Shown: piece after piece, positions 51,325-59,151 of the stretch
Layout of the letters: each line of letters begins with the position of its first letter
How positions within the stretch are numbered: the first letter of the stretch is position 1
DNA from: Sedimentisphaera salicampi
GTDB taxonomy: Bacteria; Planctomycetota; Phycisphaerae; Sedimentisphaerales; Sedimentisphaeraceae
Length of the DNA: 64,000 nt
Direction of reading: 5' to 3'
Assembly: GCF_002117005.1 (NCBI RefSeq)
Contig: NZ_CP021023.1
Location: forward strand, 1,488,001-1,552,000
The notes under the pieces: generated by a model
What the model was told of the DNA's origin: nothing
Databases searched by the model: none
The model's input: the letters and a program-made list of their open reading frames with translations, nothing else
Translations under genes and position numbers: made by a program

Positions 51325-51792
51325 TTACTGCGTAAGCAGCTGCCATCTTTTCTTCAAATTATCGATTACTTCCTTATCCGCACACCCCATCTCGGGATTA
51401 TCATCAGCAAGGTTGAAGTGCTTGAGGTCTATCCTTGCCTCAACCACCGCCTCGTCCCCAGCCACGCCGGAAGCCTTGAAGCTGCTGGTCTTATCTTCCA
51501 GGCTCTTAACCTCAACGCTGTATCTTATCGTGCTCCCGGGAGCCGCAAAGGATTTGTATTTTACGTTTCTGGCCTTCTTTAGCAATACCATGCTGTTGGT
51601 GAAGCCCTGATATTCCCTCACAAGCCACGAGGCAGATTCAATCATACCCTGCAGAAGAAACACGCCGGGGAGTACGGGAAATGCAGGGAAGTGGTCTTGG
51701 AGGTATTCCTCTGCAAGAGCTACGTTCTTCACCGCTTCCAGACGCCGGCCTGAATCTATATCTGTTATTTTATCTATTAACGAAAACTTCAT
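51325..51792 (-). CDS. FabZ/FabA-like hotdog 3-hydroxyacyl-ACP dehydratase
   Basis: 155 residues from ATG 51792; a longer in-frame start at 51888 is less likely. The key motif DHFPAFPVLPG with the catalytic His, followed by 'LLQGMIESASWL', marks FabZ/FabA-type dehydratases. The remaining segments (YKSFAAPGSTIRYSVEVKSLED, VEARIDLKHFNL) form a hotdog fold. It is 29 bp upstream of the ACP gene on the same strand, hence probably acts on acyl groups carried by that ACP. Confidence 0.85.
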   Translation of the reverse strand: MKFSLIDKITDIDSGRRLEAVKNVALAEEYLQDHFPAFPVLPGVFLLQGMIESASWLVREYQGFTNSMVLLKKARNVKYKSFAAPGSTIRYSVEVKSLEDKTSSFKASGVAGDEAVVEARIDLKHFNLADDNPEMGCADKEVIDNLKKRWQLLTQ

Positions 51793-52124
51793 AATCTCAG
51801 AGATTCTAAAAAAAAGATTATACCTTTCCAGCATTTTTTCTTTTTTTGCGGCGAATATATGCGGAAAATACACTTCTGCCAGGCTCAAGTTTATGATTTC
51901 TGATAAAGCAAACCAAATTAAAGAAAAAAAACAAGCAGCAGATTTTTGTAATCAGCAAAACACTTTAATTTGCTTAAGCCAAAGTTTCAATATTTTTTAT
52001 CATCAGCAGGCGAATAATTTTAGTCGTGAAGAATTGAAAAACCTTAAATTCTATTTGTAATCGTAAGATTATATGTTAAATTATTGGCTGTGAAAATTTT
52101 TTAGTTTTAAATTACGGAGAGTTT

Positions 52125-53099
52125 ATGCGTTCGGTAAAGCTGTTCTTATTTTTGGTTCTTATTTTAGGCATTTTCAGTGTCAGCTCGTTGGCAGCCTTCA
52201 GACAGTTTTCAGTGGTAGATCTAAATTTTCCTTCCGGAGATATGGAAAGAAAAGCTCAGGAGGGAAGACTCGACGGGTACAATTCTATAGCCGAGGAGGT
52301 AGAAGCAAACGGAGAGCTCGCCCGGGCAGAAGCAGCAGCACAATGGGACATTGCCCCTAGTTCGGGGAAAATTGAATTTACCACATCCAGCGTTTATGCC
52401 GGCTGGGAAAGCAGCGGAGTTGGCCTTGATACCTGCTACAGCGCTGCCAACTACGATACATTCAGTATTGAGGCTGGAAACAGCGGCCTTTCTGAAGGCG
52501 CATCAGCGCAGATCGGTGTGAGACTGGATATCACTGCCGCTGCGTCTTCAGAAGCCCTCAAAGCCGAAACCGGCCTCACAGAATTCAACTACTGCCTTTA
52601 CCGCAGAAATCCTGAACCCGGATATCTCGGCTATACCTATGGAGATAAGCTTTTCGATGCGAAGTTTAAGGTTAGCTCTTACGGATTCACCGAACAGGCG
52701 GAAGTACAGGGAACTCAGGTACTGGATAACTACACTGAGTACGGAAACGGCCAGGGCAGCGAATATGAAACTTATTCTTTCGATATCATACTTGATGTGA
52801 TTGTAGGAGAGGATGTTGAGCTGATGATGGGAATCGCTGACTCATTGGATGGTGATGTGTATGAGTATGAATCGGACACGTATGATAACGGGACGAGCCA
52901 GAAGATAGGCAATGCGCAAACAGATTACCAAACCGCCGGCAGCACTGAGATGCAGTGGAGCTTTTACGAGGCTGAAGGCTCGGAGGGGATTGCCATTGAT
53001 TCTGCAAGCGGATATGGCACTATAGTTCCCGAGCCAGCCTCAATCAGCCTGTTTGCCATGCTTTCAGCGGGGCTTATCCGAAGGAGAAGCAAGGCCTGA
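52125..53099 (+). CDS. PEP-CTERM sorting-domain protein
   Basis: 324 residues. Signal peptide MRSVKLFLFLVLILGIFSVSSLAAF. The C-terminus VPEPASISLFAMLSAGLIRRRSKA has the PEP motif, hydrophobic helix and basic end processed by exosortase. The mature region is acidic and Tyr/Ser-rich (YTEYGNGQGSEYETYSFDIILDV) with no recognised fold. Such proteins are surface or exopolysaccharide-associated. No exosortase gene is in the window. Confidence 0.85.
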   Translation: MRSVKLFLFLVLILGIFSVSSLAAFRQFSVVDLNFPSGDMERKAQEGRLDGYNSIAEEVEANGELARAEAAAQWDIAPSSGKIEFTTSSVYAGWESSGVGLDTCYSAANYDTFSIEAGNSGLSEGASAQIGVRLDITAAASSEALKAETGLTEFNYCLYRRNPEPGYLGYTYGDKLFDAKFKVSSYGFTEQAEVQGTQVLDNYTEYGNGQGSEYETYSFDIILDVIVGEDVELMMGIADSLDGDVYEYESDTYDNGTSQKIGNAQTDYQTAGSTEMQWSFYEAEGSEGIAIDSASGYGTIVPEPASISLFAMLSAGLIRRRSKA

Positions 53100-53135
53100 T
53101 TTTGCCCTCGGAATGAACACTTACGTCTTAAAATT

Positions 53136-53176
53136 AAAAAGCCCCGAAGAATGCCTTATTCCCGCGGGGCTTTTTA
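53136..53176. terminator. Terminator between the PEP-CTERM gene and the 26-residue gene
   Basis: AAAAAGCCCCG ... CGGGGCTTTTT hairpin with T-runs on both strands, shared by convergent genes (PEP-CTERM on +, small basic protein on -). Confidence 0.85.
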
Positions 53177-53192
53177 TTTTTTCGCCGGCCGG

Positions 53193-53273
53193 CTATGAAA
53201 CCTTGTTTCTTACCTTCCAGCGAGCCTTTCTTTTCTTGCTGCCGACTTTACGCCTGCGTCTTGGCTTGCTCAT
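53193..53273 (-). CDS. 26-residue Arg/Lys-rich peptide
   Basis: ATG 53273 to TAG 53193; GGAGCG Shine-Dalgarno 7 nt upstream. The sequence opens MSKPRRRRKVGSKKRK and ends ARWKVRNKVS, so 14 of 26 residues are Arg/Lys. No signal or hydrophobic stretch, so it would sit in the cytoplasm, likely bound to RNA or ribosomes. It resembles small basic ribosomal or RNA-binding peptides, but I cannot match it to a named family. Below the usual size limit of gene callers. Confidence 0.65.
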   Translation of the reverse strand: MSKPRRRRKVGSKKRKARWKVRNKVS

Positions 53274-53387
53274 TTATCGCTCCAGTTTATCGTTCTGCAA
53301 TTATTTCTTATTTTATCTTTAGAACTGGGAGGATATCGGTTACACTTTAAAAAGCAAGAACTTTTTTAATTTTAAAAGGAGCAGGTT

Positions 53388-53714
53388 ATGATTCAATGTA
53401 AAGACTGTAAATACTGCAAAGAAGGGGCAAACGGGGAAATGATTTTTCTTTGCAACCCCTTCAAGTATATCGTAGAGCCGGAATGCCTGCAGAAATGGCA
53501 GATTATGAAACTCAATGAGCTGCTTTCAATACAGACCTCGCAGGCAAGGGCAAATTCCAAGCTAAACGATATACAGGACAAAATCATTAAATATGTGGAA
53601 CGTGAAATAGACGACATGGAAGACGCTGATGGCTGGAAATACCTTGATGACCAAGAAGATGACCCTGAATCACCAGACTGGGATGAGGAAGATTACGAAA
53701 AATATGATTTCTGA
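53388..53714 (+). CDS. Small cysteine-containing protein of unknown function
   Basis: 108 residues; AGGAGC upstream of ATG 53388. Cys4, Cys7 and Cys10 (CKDCKYC) with Cys22 and Cys33 resemble a zinc-binding knuckle. The middle is helical (ECLQKWQIMKLNELL...QARANSKLNDIQDKIIKYVE) and the C-terminus is strongly acidic (DDQEDDPESPDWDEEDYEKYDF). No signal peptide. It precedes the sigma factor by 51 bp. Function not recognised. Confidence 0.7.
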   Translation: MIQCKDCKYCKEGANGEMIFLCNPFKYIVEPECLQKWQIMKLNELLSIQTSQARANSKLNDIQDKIIKYVEREIDDMEDADGWKYLDDQEDDPESPDWDEEDYEKYDF

Positions 53715-53765
53715 TAACACTGATTTTTTTGAAATAATTTTTTTCCTAAGGACGTCTTTATAACC

Positions 53766-54305
53766 GTGAACGCCGGAGATATCAACAAAGAAAATCTAAT
53801 AGCTGGCTGCAAAAAAGGTGATCAAGATGCTTACCGGCAGCTTGTTGATATGTATTCCGACAAAATATATGGGTACTTTGCGGCCTGTACAAGAAATCCC
53901 GAGGCGGCAGAAGAGCTTTTGAGCGAGTTTTACCTTAAACTGCTTAAAAGCATCAAAAGCTATAAAAACGGCTCCTTTGAAGCGTGGATTTTTAAGATTG
54001 CCGGCAGCGTTTACTACGATTATTTAAGAAAAATCATCAGAGAAAGAGAGAACTACAGCAGGTATTGCGAAGAAAAAGAATACTTAGACCGCCGGCAGGA
54101 TTCAGCCGAGCCGGAGACGGATGTAGATAAGGCGGTCTCGGAGCTTGATGAAGACAGCAGAAACCTTGTAATGCTCAGGTATTATTCGGATATGAGCTTC
54201 AAGGAGATAGCAGAGGCAACAGGCAGACCTGTGGGAACAGTTCTCACGAAAATCCACAGAGCACTTAAGAAAATGAAGACGGTGATAGAAAATGAAAGCA
54301 GATAA
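53766..54305 (+). CDS. ECF-type RNA polymerase sigma factor
   Basis: 179 residues, GTG start. Region 2 at ~10-80 ('IAGCKKGDQDAYRQLVDMYSDKIYGYF', 'EAAEELLSEFYLKLLKSIKSY', 'EAWIFKIAGSVYYDYLRK') and region 4 at ~125-175 ('LDEDSRNLVMLRYYSDMSFKEIAEATGRPVGTVLTKIHRALKKMK'). It directs polymerase to an unidentified stress regulon. The stop overlaps the start of the next gene (14 bp), the usual arrangement for an ECF sigma and its anti-sigma. Confidence 0.92.
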   Translation: MNAGDINKENLIAGCKKGDQDAYRQLVDMYSDKIYGYFAACTRNPEAAEELLSEFYLKLLKSIKSYKNGSFEAWIFKIAGSVYYDYLRKIIRERENYSRYCEEKEYLDRRQDSAEPETDVDKAVSELDEDSRNLVMLRYYSDMSFKEIAEATGRPVGTVLTKIHRALKKMKTVIENESR

Positions 54306-54768
54306 CGAAAAAACAGATTTCGAAAAAATCGGCGAGATTCAGCCGCTGGAACGGGAGATTTTCGAATCTTCCCAGTTCAGCAAGGCGGCAGACTTCCCTC
54401 TCAATGAAGATGTAAAATCTTCGCTGAAAGATAAAATTGCAGACAGGCTGGCGAAAGAGAGGAGAGCAAGATTATTCACTCGAAGCGTTTGGGCAGCAGC
54501 AGCGATTCTCGCTGTTGTATTCTCCGTTTCAGTAAGCCTTATGCATCCAGGCAGTGCCGCTCCGGAGAAAGCAGCAGAAGCAGAGGTGGCTCTGGAAGCT
54601 CCCGCTAATGAATTCTGGCAGGCAGACAGCGATCTCAGCCTTCTTGAAACAAAACTGGAAAACATAGAATACAGCCTTGCAGATAAAAACGGAGCATCCG
54701 GAAAAATAGAAGGCGAAATTGAATCGATAAAACAGCAGCTCAGCTCTGAGCAATTCTGGAAAGGATAG
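54292..54768 (+). CDS. Anti-sigma-like single-pass membrane protein
   Basis: 158 residues, with a cytoplasmic N-terminal half (~1-60, ERE...LKDKIADRLAKERRARLF), one transmembrane helix at ~65-85 (VWAAAAILAVVFSVSVSLM) and a periplasmic Ala/Glu-rich coiled-coil tail. No zinc-type HxxxCxxC motif is visible. Placed after and overlapping the sigma gene, it is the probable regulator of that factor. The next gene starts 4 bp after its stop. Confidence 0.7.
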   Translation: MKADNEKTDFEKIGEIQPLEREIFESSQFSKAADFPLNEDVKSSLKDKIADRLAKERRARLFTRSVWAAAAILAVVFSVSVSLMHPGSAAPEKAAEAEVALEAPANEFWQADSDLSLLETKLENIEYSLADKNGASGKIEGEIESIKQQLSSEQFWKG

Positions 54769-54772
54769 GTAA

Positions 54773-55618
54773 ATGAGAAAAACAGCTTTATTTCTAATTC
54801 TTACAGCATCTCTGCTGATCGCGGCTGATGAGGTCTTTGATGAGCCCGACGGCGGCAAACAAAGAGGCAGAATGCAAAAGCAGCAGACTGGCAAAATGTA
54901 TAACAGAATGCTCGAGAAGATCGCCGAAGAAGATAAGGCTCGAGCAGAAAAGCTCAGAACACTCAGAGAAGAAAATCCCAAGGAATTTCACGAAGAAATG
55001 AAGGAAATGTTAAAGGGGAAAATGGGCAGGCCGGATTTCCGCGGCCATGATGATCACCATCGGCCAGGTGAACGCCGCTTTGAGCCGGGCGAGAGGTTCA
55101 GAGCAAAATTCAAGGAAAGATTTGCCAAACGCAACGATGAATTTATTGAATGGCTCGAGGAAAACTTCCCGGAAGAAGCCGAAAAGATGGAAAAGGCATT
55201 CGAAGCAGACCCTAACTCAGCCTTCAAAAACACAGCTTATATAAGAAACAAGTATCGGCGGATCTTTGAAATTGAAAAAAGACATCCTGAAATGGCAGAG
55301 CTTATGAAAAACGATCTGGAGCTAAAAGAGCGAAGAGATCAAATCACAAAACAGCTCCGCTCGTGCGAGGATGAGCAGGAAAAGAAAGAGCTCAAGAATG
55401 AGCTTAGGGATATTGTTTCAATGAGATTCAATGTGATACTTGAAAAGAGGCGTCTGAAGCTTGAAGACCTGAAAGAAAAACTCAAGCAGATTGAGAAAGA
55501 AATAAATAAACAGCAAAACGACCTCGAAACCCTCGATGACCAGCGGGACTCCTTGATAAAAAGTCGCATGGAAGAGCTCGTAGAGGAATCAAAGAAGCAA
55601 AAGGTTGACTGGGAATAA
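54773..55618 (+). CDS. Secreted coiled-coil protein of the sigma operon
   Basis: 281 residues. Signal peptide MRKTALFLILTASLLIAADE. The rest is very charged and helical, Glu/Lys-rich, with likely coiled coils at ~190-280 (KKELKNELRDIVSMRFNVIL, LEDLKEKLKQIEKEINKQQN) and a His/Pro/Arg stretch (GHDDHHRPGERRF). Composition is reminiscent of Spy/CpxP-type periplasmic sensors, but with low certainty. Last gene of the sigma/anti-sigma operon, suggesting an envelope stress sensor. Confidence 0.65.
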   Translation: MRKTALFLILTASLLIAADEVFDEPDGGKQRGRMQKQQTGKMYNRMLEKIAEEDKARAEKLRTLREENPKEFHEEMKEMLKGKMGRPDFRGHDDHHRPGERRFEPGERFRAKFKERFAKRNDEFIEWLEENFPEEAEKMEKAFEADPNSAFKNTAYIRNKYRRIFEIEKRHPEMAELMKNDLELKERRDQITKQLRSCEDEQEKKELKNELRDIVSMRFNVILEKRRLKLEDLKEKLKQIEKEINKQQNDLETLDDQRDSLIKSRMEELVEESKKQKVDWE

Positions 55619-55823
55619 AAGCAAGAAAACCAATCTTCACCAGCTATAAGCTTGCAAGACAGAATCTTCCGGTTCTGTATGGGACAAGCTAAGTGAGACT
55701 GCTTTTAACCTTGTATTCATTTAGAAGGGTCTTTGCAAGAACGTTTTTTGCCCTGCCATTTTTGCCCATTTCAGCTCCCTAAAAATGCGAAAGTGGGCAG
55801 GAAACTTTCGGTATCGGGTTTAT

Positions 55824-57119
55824 CTATCGTCCGATGCTGTGGTATTCGATGCCGCAGCCGGCGACGAAGTCCGGGCTGTAGAGGTTTCGGCCGTCGAAGA
55901 TTACAGGCCTTGAAAGCTTTTCTCTAATCGTATCAAAGTCCGGCGATCTGAATTCCTGCCAGTCGGTAAGCACTGCCATCACATCCGATCCCTCGAGCGT
56001 CTGGTATACATCCTCGCACATTTCAACCGCTTCACCAAGCTCTCTTGCGGCATTTTCCATTGCCTCCGGGTCAAACGCCTTCACTTTCAGCCCTGCCTCG
56101 GTGATTTTCTTCAGGCTTCTGATTGCCGGCGATTCTCTGATATCGTCTGTTTTGGCCTTGAAAGCGAGCCCCCAAGCGGATATCTGGCTGAGACCGTTTT
56201 CTCTGCAGTATTTGATTATCCTCTCAGCGAATCTGTCCTGCTGGCGGTAGTTTGCAGCCTGCACAGATTTGGCGATAGTCATCTCAATGCCCTGCTCATC
56301 CCCCATATACGCAAGAGCCTTCACGTCTTTCGGGAAGCAGCTCCCGCCGTAGCCGAGACCTGCAAAGAGGAATTCCTTGCCGATCCTTGAATCCGAGCCG
56401 ATGCCGATCCGCACCTTCTCGATATCCGCTCCAAACTGCTCACACAGGCCGGAAAGCTCGTTCATAAAGGTAATTCTCGTGGCGAGCATTGCGTTAGCGG
56501 CGTATTTGGCCATCTCCGCGCTGGCCGGATCCACAAAGATCATCCTGCTGGATTTACGCATAAACGGGGCGTAGATATTCGTCATAAGCTCGAAGATTTC
56601 AGTTTTGGTTGTCCCTATGATTACCCTGTCCGGCTTGAGGAAATCCTGCACAGCGGAGCCTTCCTTCAGGAATTCCGGATTGCTTACGTAATCGAAGGGG
56701 TGGTTGGTGTTTTCCTTGATGATATCCGAAACCACCTTATGCGTGCCCACAGGCACGGTGCTCTTGGTAACGATTACATGCCGGCCTGTCATATACTTTG
56801 CGATAGCCTCCGATACCGCCTTCACCGCAGATATATCCGCCGAGCCGTCCGGGCTGCTCGGAGTTCCAACGCCGATAAACGTTACGCCGGAATTCTGCAC
56901 GCCGTAGGCGATGTCCGTGGTGAATTCGAGCCTGCCGGCTTCGCTGTTCCGCTCTACAAGCTCCTCGAGGCCGGGCTCGTATATCGGGATAATGCCCTTC
57001 TTTAGCCCCTCGATCTTGTTTCCGTCTTTATCAACGCATATAACGTTGTTCCCGCCTTCTGCAAGGCAGGCCGCCGCTACAAGCCCTACGTATCCGACAC
57101 CGACAACTGATATCTTCAC
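55824..57119 (-). CDS. ugd: UDP-glucose 6-dehydrogenase
   Basis: 431 residues. Rossmann start 'ISVVGVGYVGLVAAACLAEGG', 'VGTPSSPDGSADIS', 'STVPVGT', 'NPEFLKEGSAVQDFLKPDRVIIG' and catalytic Cys261 in GYGGSCFPKD. It makes UDP-glucuronate by two NAD+-dependent oxidations, for glycan or capsule synthesis. GDP-mannose dehydrogenase belongs to the same family, but the sequence is closer to UDP-glucose enzymes. Monocistronic, minus strand. Confidence 0.93.
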   Translation of the reverse strand: MKISVVGVGYVGLVAAACLAEGGNNVICVDKDGNKIEGLKKGIIPIYEPGLEELVERNSEAGRLEFTTDIAYGVQNSGVTFIGVGTPSSPDGSADISAVKAVSEAIAKYMTGRHVIVTKSTVPVGTHKVVSDIIKENTNHPFDYVSNPEFLKEGSAVQDFLKPDRVIIGTTKTEIFELMTNIYAPFMRKSSRMIFVDPASAEMAKYAANAMLATRITFMNELSGLCEQFGADIEKVRIGIGSDSRIGKEFLFAGLGYGGSCFPKDVKALAYMGDEQGIEMTIAKSVQAANYRQQDRFAERIIKYCRENGLSQISAWGLAFKAKTDDIRESPAIRSLKKITEAGLKVKAFDPEAMENAARELGEAVEMCEDVYQTLEGSDVMAVLTDWQEFRSPDFDTIREKLSRPVIFDGRNLYSPDFVAGCGIEYHSIGR

Positions 57120-57263
57120 TTTTGCTCCTAATCGTAATTGGAAATGCTGTTAAATTATTATATGAAAATTATTCTGATAAAGATAACCAGCAACCGTTTC
57201 CCTGTCAACAAAACATTTCTGTTGTTAAGCATACTGTATTAAGATAAAACGCTCACCAAATTT

Positions 57264-58409
57264 CTACGTTTTTATTGAGCTCATCTCTACCACAGCTATG
57301 GGCATAAACACAATCACGGGAAGCGCTGCCCAGAAATCAGGCATTATTTTTCCCATAATCGGCTCTGTTGCCACTATCTTGCAAGCGAAGGTGAATATAA
57401 AGCAAGCTGCGGTTATGCTGAAGCTCTTTAGTGCAGCAAATTTCATCTGCTTCTTGTCTCTGCAAACAAGCACAGGCAGGGCGACCATCAGCATCACGAA
57501 ATTGATAATCGGGTCGGTAAACCTTGAATACCTCTGCACATATAGCCTCGCTCTGTCGCGCACCCTCGCTCCGCTCTCAGCAAGCCTTGCAAGCTGAGCA
57601 GAGCTGAGCAGGTCTATATTCTTCTGCTTGTTCCGCACGGGTATGGTTTCCGGGGTTAGGTCGGTATTGTAGCTGTAAACCATTTTCTTTGTGGTATCAA
57701 GCCTGCTGCCGGACTGCTTGCTGAAGAGCTCGATTTCAGTTCCGGCCTTGTACAGAGGCTTATTTTCTTTGTCTTTGCCTGCCTTAGAGTAAAGCTTCCA
57801 TTCGCCTTTGCCCTTATAAACAGCCATATCAGCCTTAATCCAGCCCTCTGCTGTGTTTCTGGTGCCATCCTCGTCGCTTAATACTACAGTAAGATCTTTC
57901 ATATTCTTATCTGCCTCTGAAAAACTGCCAGCATAAATAATATTCCCCGAGCTGTCTGTAAGGCATTCAACGCTCATCTCGCTGGCTTGATTTATGCTGT
58001 CGTGAGAGCGGACAATCAGATTGGCATAGCCCGGAATGATTATCTCTTGGTCGATTATCAAAAGCCCTGTCATGAGGGCAGCGGCGGCAAGGATTGGAGC
58101 TATAACTCGTTTTAGGCTTATCCCCGAGGCCATTATAGCCACAAGCTCATTGTCTCTTGTCATTCGCCCAAGGGTAAAGGCGGCAGCGAAAACCGCTATC
58201 ACTCCCGCAAAATCACGGAAATAAACGGCGCTTTGAACTGCGTAGAAGGTGAATATATTATTGAGCATGGGCAGGAGACCTTCGGTTTCTGCAAACTCAT
58301 CGAAGTTTACAAAAAGGTCTATCAGCATCCTGAGGCCTACAAGGACAGCCGCAGAGATGATGTATCCGGCGAAAAAATTGCGGGATATGTATTTATCGAT
58401 TGTTTTCAT
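57264..58409 (-). CDS. LptF/LptG family permease
   Basis: 381 residues: N-terminal helices (MKTIDKYISRNFFAGYIISAAVLV, with 'GVIAVFAAAFTLGRMTRDNELVAIMASGISLKRVIAPIL'), a periplasmic beta-rich domain (~130-280), and C-terminal helices (FTDPIINFVMLMVALPVLV). YjgP/YjgQ family members carry lipopolysaccharide to the outer membrane with LptB. A single such gene here; LptB is not in the window. It lies downstream of three small membrane or envelope genes. Confidence 0.85.
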   Translation of the reverse strand: MKTIDKYISRNFFAGYIISAAVLVGLRMLIDLFVNFDEFAETEGLLPMLNNIFTFYAVQSAVYFRDFAGVIAVFAAAFTLGRMTRDNELVAIMASGISLKRVIAPILAAAALMTGLLIIDQEIIIPGYANLIVRSHDSINQASEMSVECLTDSSGNIIYAGSFSEADKNMKDLTVVLSDEDGTRNTAEGWIKADMAVYKGKGEWKLYSKAGKDKENKPLYKAGTEIELFSKQSGSRLDTTKKMVYSYNTDLTPETIPVRNKQKNIDLLSSAQLARLAESGARVRDRARLYVQRYSRFTDPIINFVMLMVALPVLVCRDKKQMKFAALKSFSITAACFIFTFACKIVATEPIMGKIMPDFWAALPVIVFMPIAVVEMSSIKT

Positions 58410-58440
58410 TTTCGCACGGACTCTCCGAAAGAAATCCGAA

Positions 58441-58668
58441 TCAGCAGAAAAATTCCACTATCCCGAAGATTATCAGTGCCAGAAGCACCATTACCCCAGC
58501 TGCGCATAGCGAAAGACGCACAGTTTCCCTGAAAATCTTAGGTCCGTCGAAAACGGGATTCTTCTCGAGCCTCACAATAAAGCAAACGATAATCAACAGG
58601 GGAATAGCCCAGAGAAACTGCTGCGGATTGCAGCCTATATCGATAGGGGCAGTGAAAGAAGCTATCAT
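58441..58668 (-). CDS. Small membrane protein, two predicted helices
   Basis: 75 residues with two hydrophobic helices (FLWAIPLLIIVCFIV and LCAAGVMVLLALIIFGIVEFF). The start overlaps the stop of the upstream gene (ATGA at 58665-58668), supporting translational coupling. No family recognised. Confidence 0.65.
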   Translation of the reverse strand: MIASFTAPIDIGCNPQQFLWAIPLLIIVCFIVRLEKNPVFDGPKIFRETVRLSLCAAGVMVLLALIIFGIVEFFC

Positions 58669-59108
58669 TTTTTCCCCTTTCCGGCGGCTCTGTTTTTACT
58701 GCTTTCTTCATCGAAAACGCCGTCGCCGTGCAGGGCAACAGCTGAGGCCTTGAATATGCATATCAGATTTAAGAGCCCTGCAAGGCCGGTATAGAGCTGG
58801 CCTATTTCAGCGGGCTTTCCGTAAACAGGGAAGTCTCCTGAAGCAGTGATATTGCCTATAAACGCCACAACGGGCGAAAAAACCATCTGCGGATAATACC
58901 ACCATATTGAATTCACCCTGTCAACAACGCCGATAGAGCCGATATAAAGGCCTGCAATAAACAGGACAGTAAGGCTCACAAACACCGCTGCGGCCTTCTT
59001 CTTCTGTCTTACCAGAAAATAGCCGCCGCCCGGGACTACCCAGCCCACCAGTGCAACTGAGGCTGCAAACATAATCCTGTCGGTGAATGTTGAATTTTTC
59101 TGAGCCAA
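58665..59108 (-). CDS. DUF6677-like membrane protein
   Basis: 147 residues with about four hydrophobic segments ('ASVALVGWVVPGGGYFLVRQKKKAAAVFVSLTVLFIAGLY', 'FSPVVAFIGNI', 'LAGLLNLICIFKASAVALH'). The 'WVVPGGGYF' turn is typical of a planctomycete membrane family. It precedes the PpiD-like gene's downstream unit, and overlaps the 75-residue gene. Function unknown. Confidence 0.7.
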   Translation of the reverse strand: MAQKNSTFTDRIMFAASVALVGWVVPGGGYFLVRQKKKAAAVFVSLTVLFIAGLYIGSIGVVDRVNSIWWYYPQMVFSPVVAFIGNITASGDFPVYGKPAEIGQLYTGLAGLLNLICIFKASAVALHGDGVFDEESSKNRAAGKGKK

Positions 59109-59151
59109 TTTACGCTCCTGAATTAAAGACCGCGTTCAGAAAAGGCCTCCG

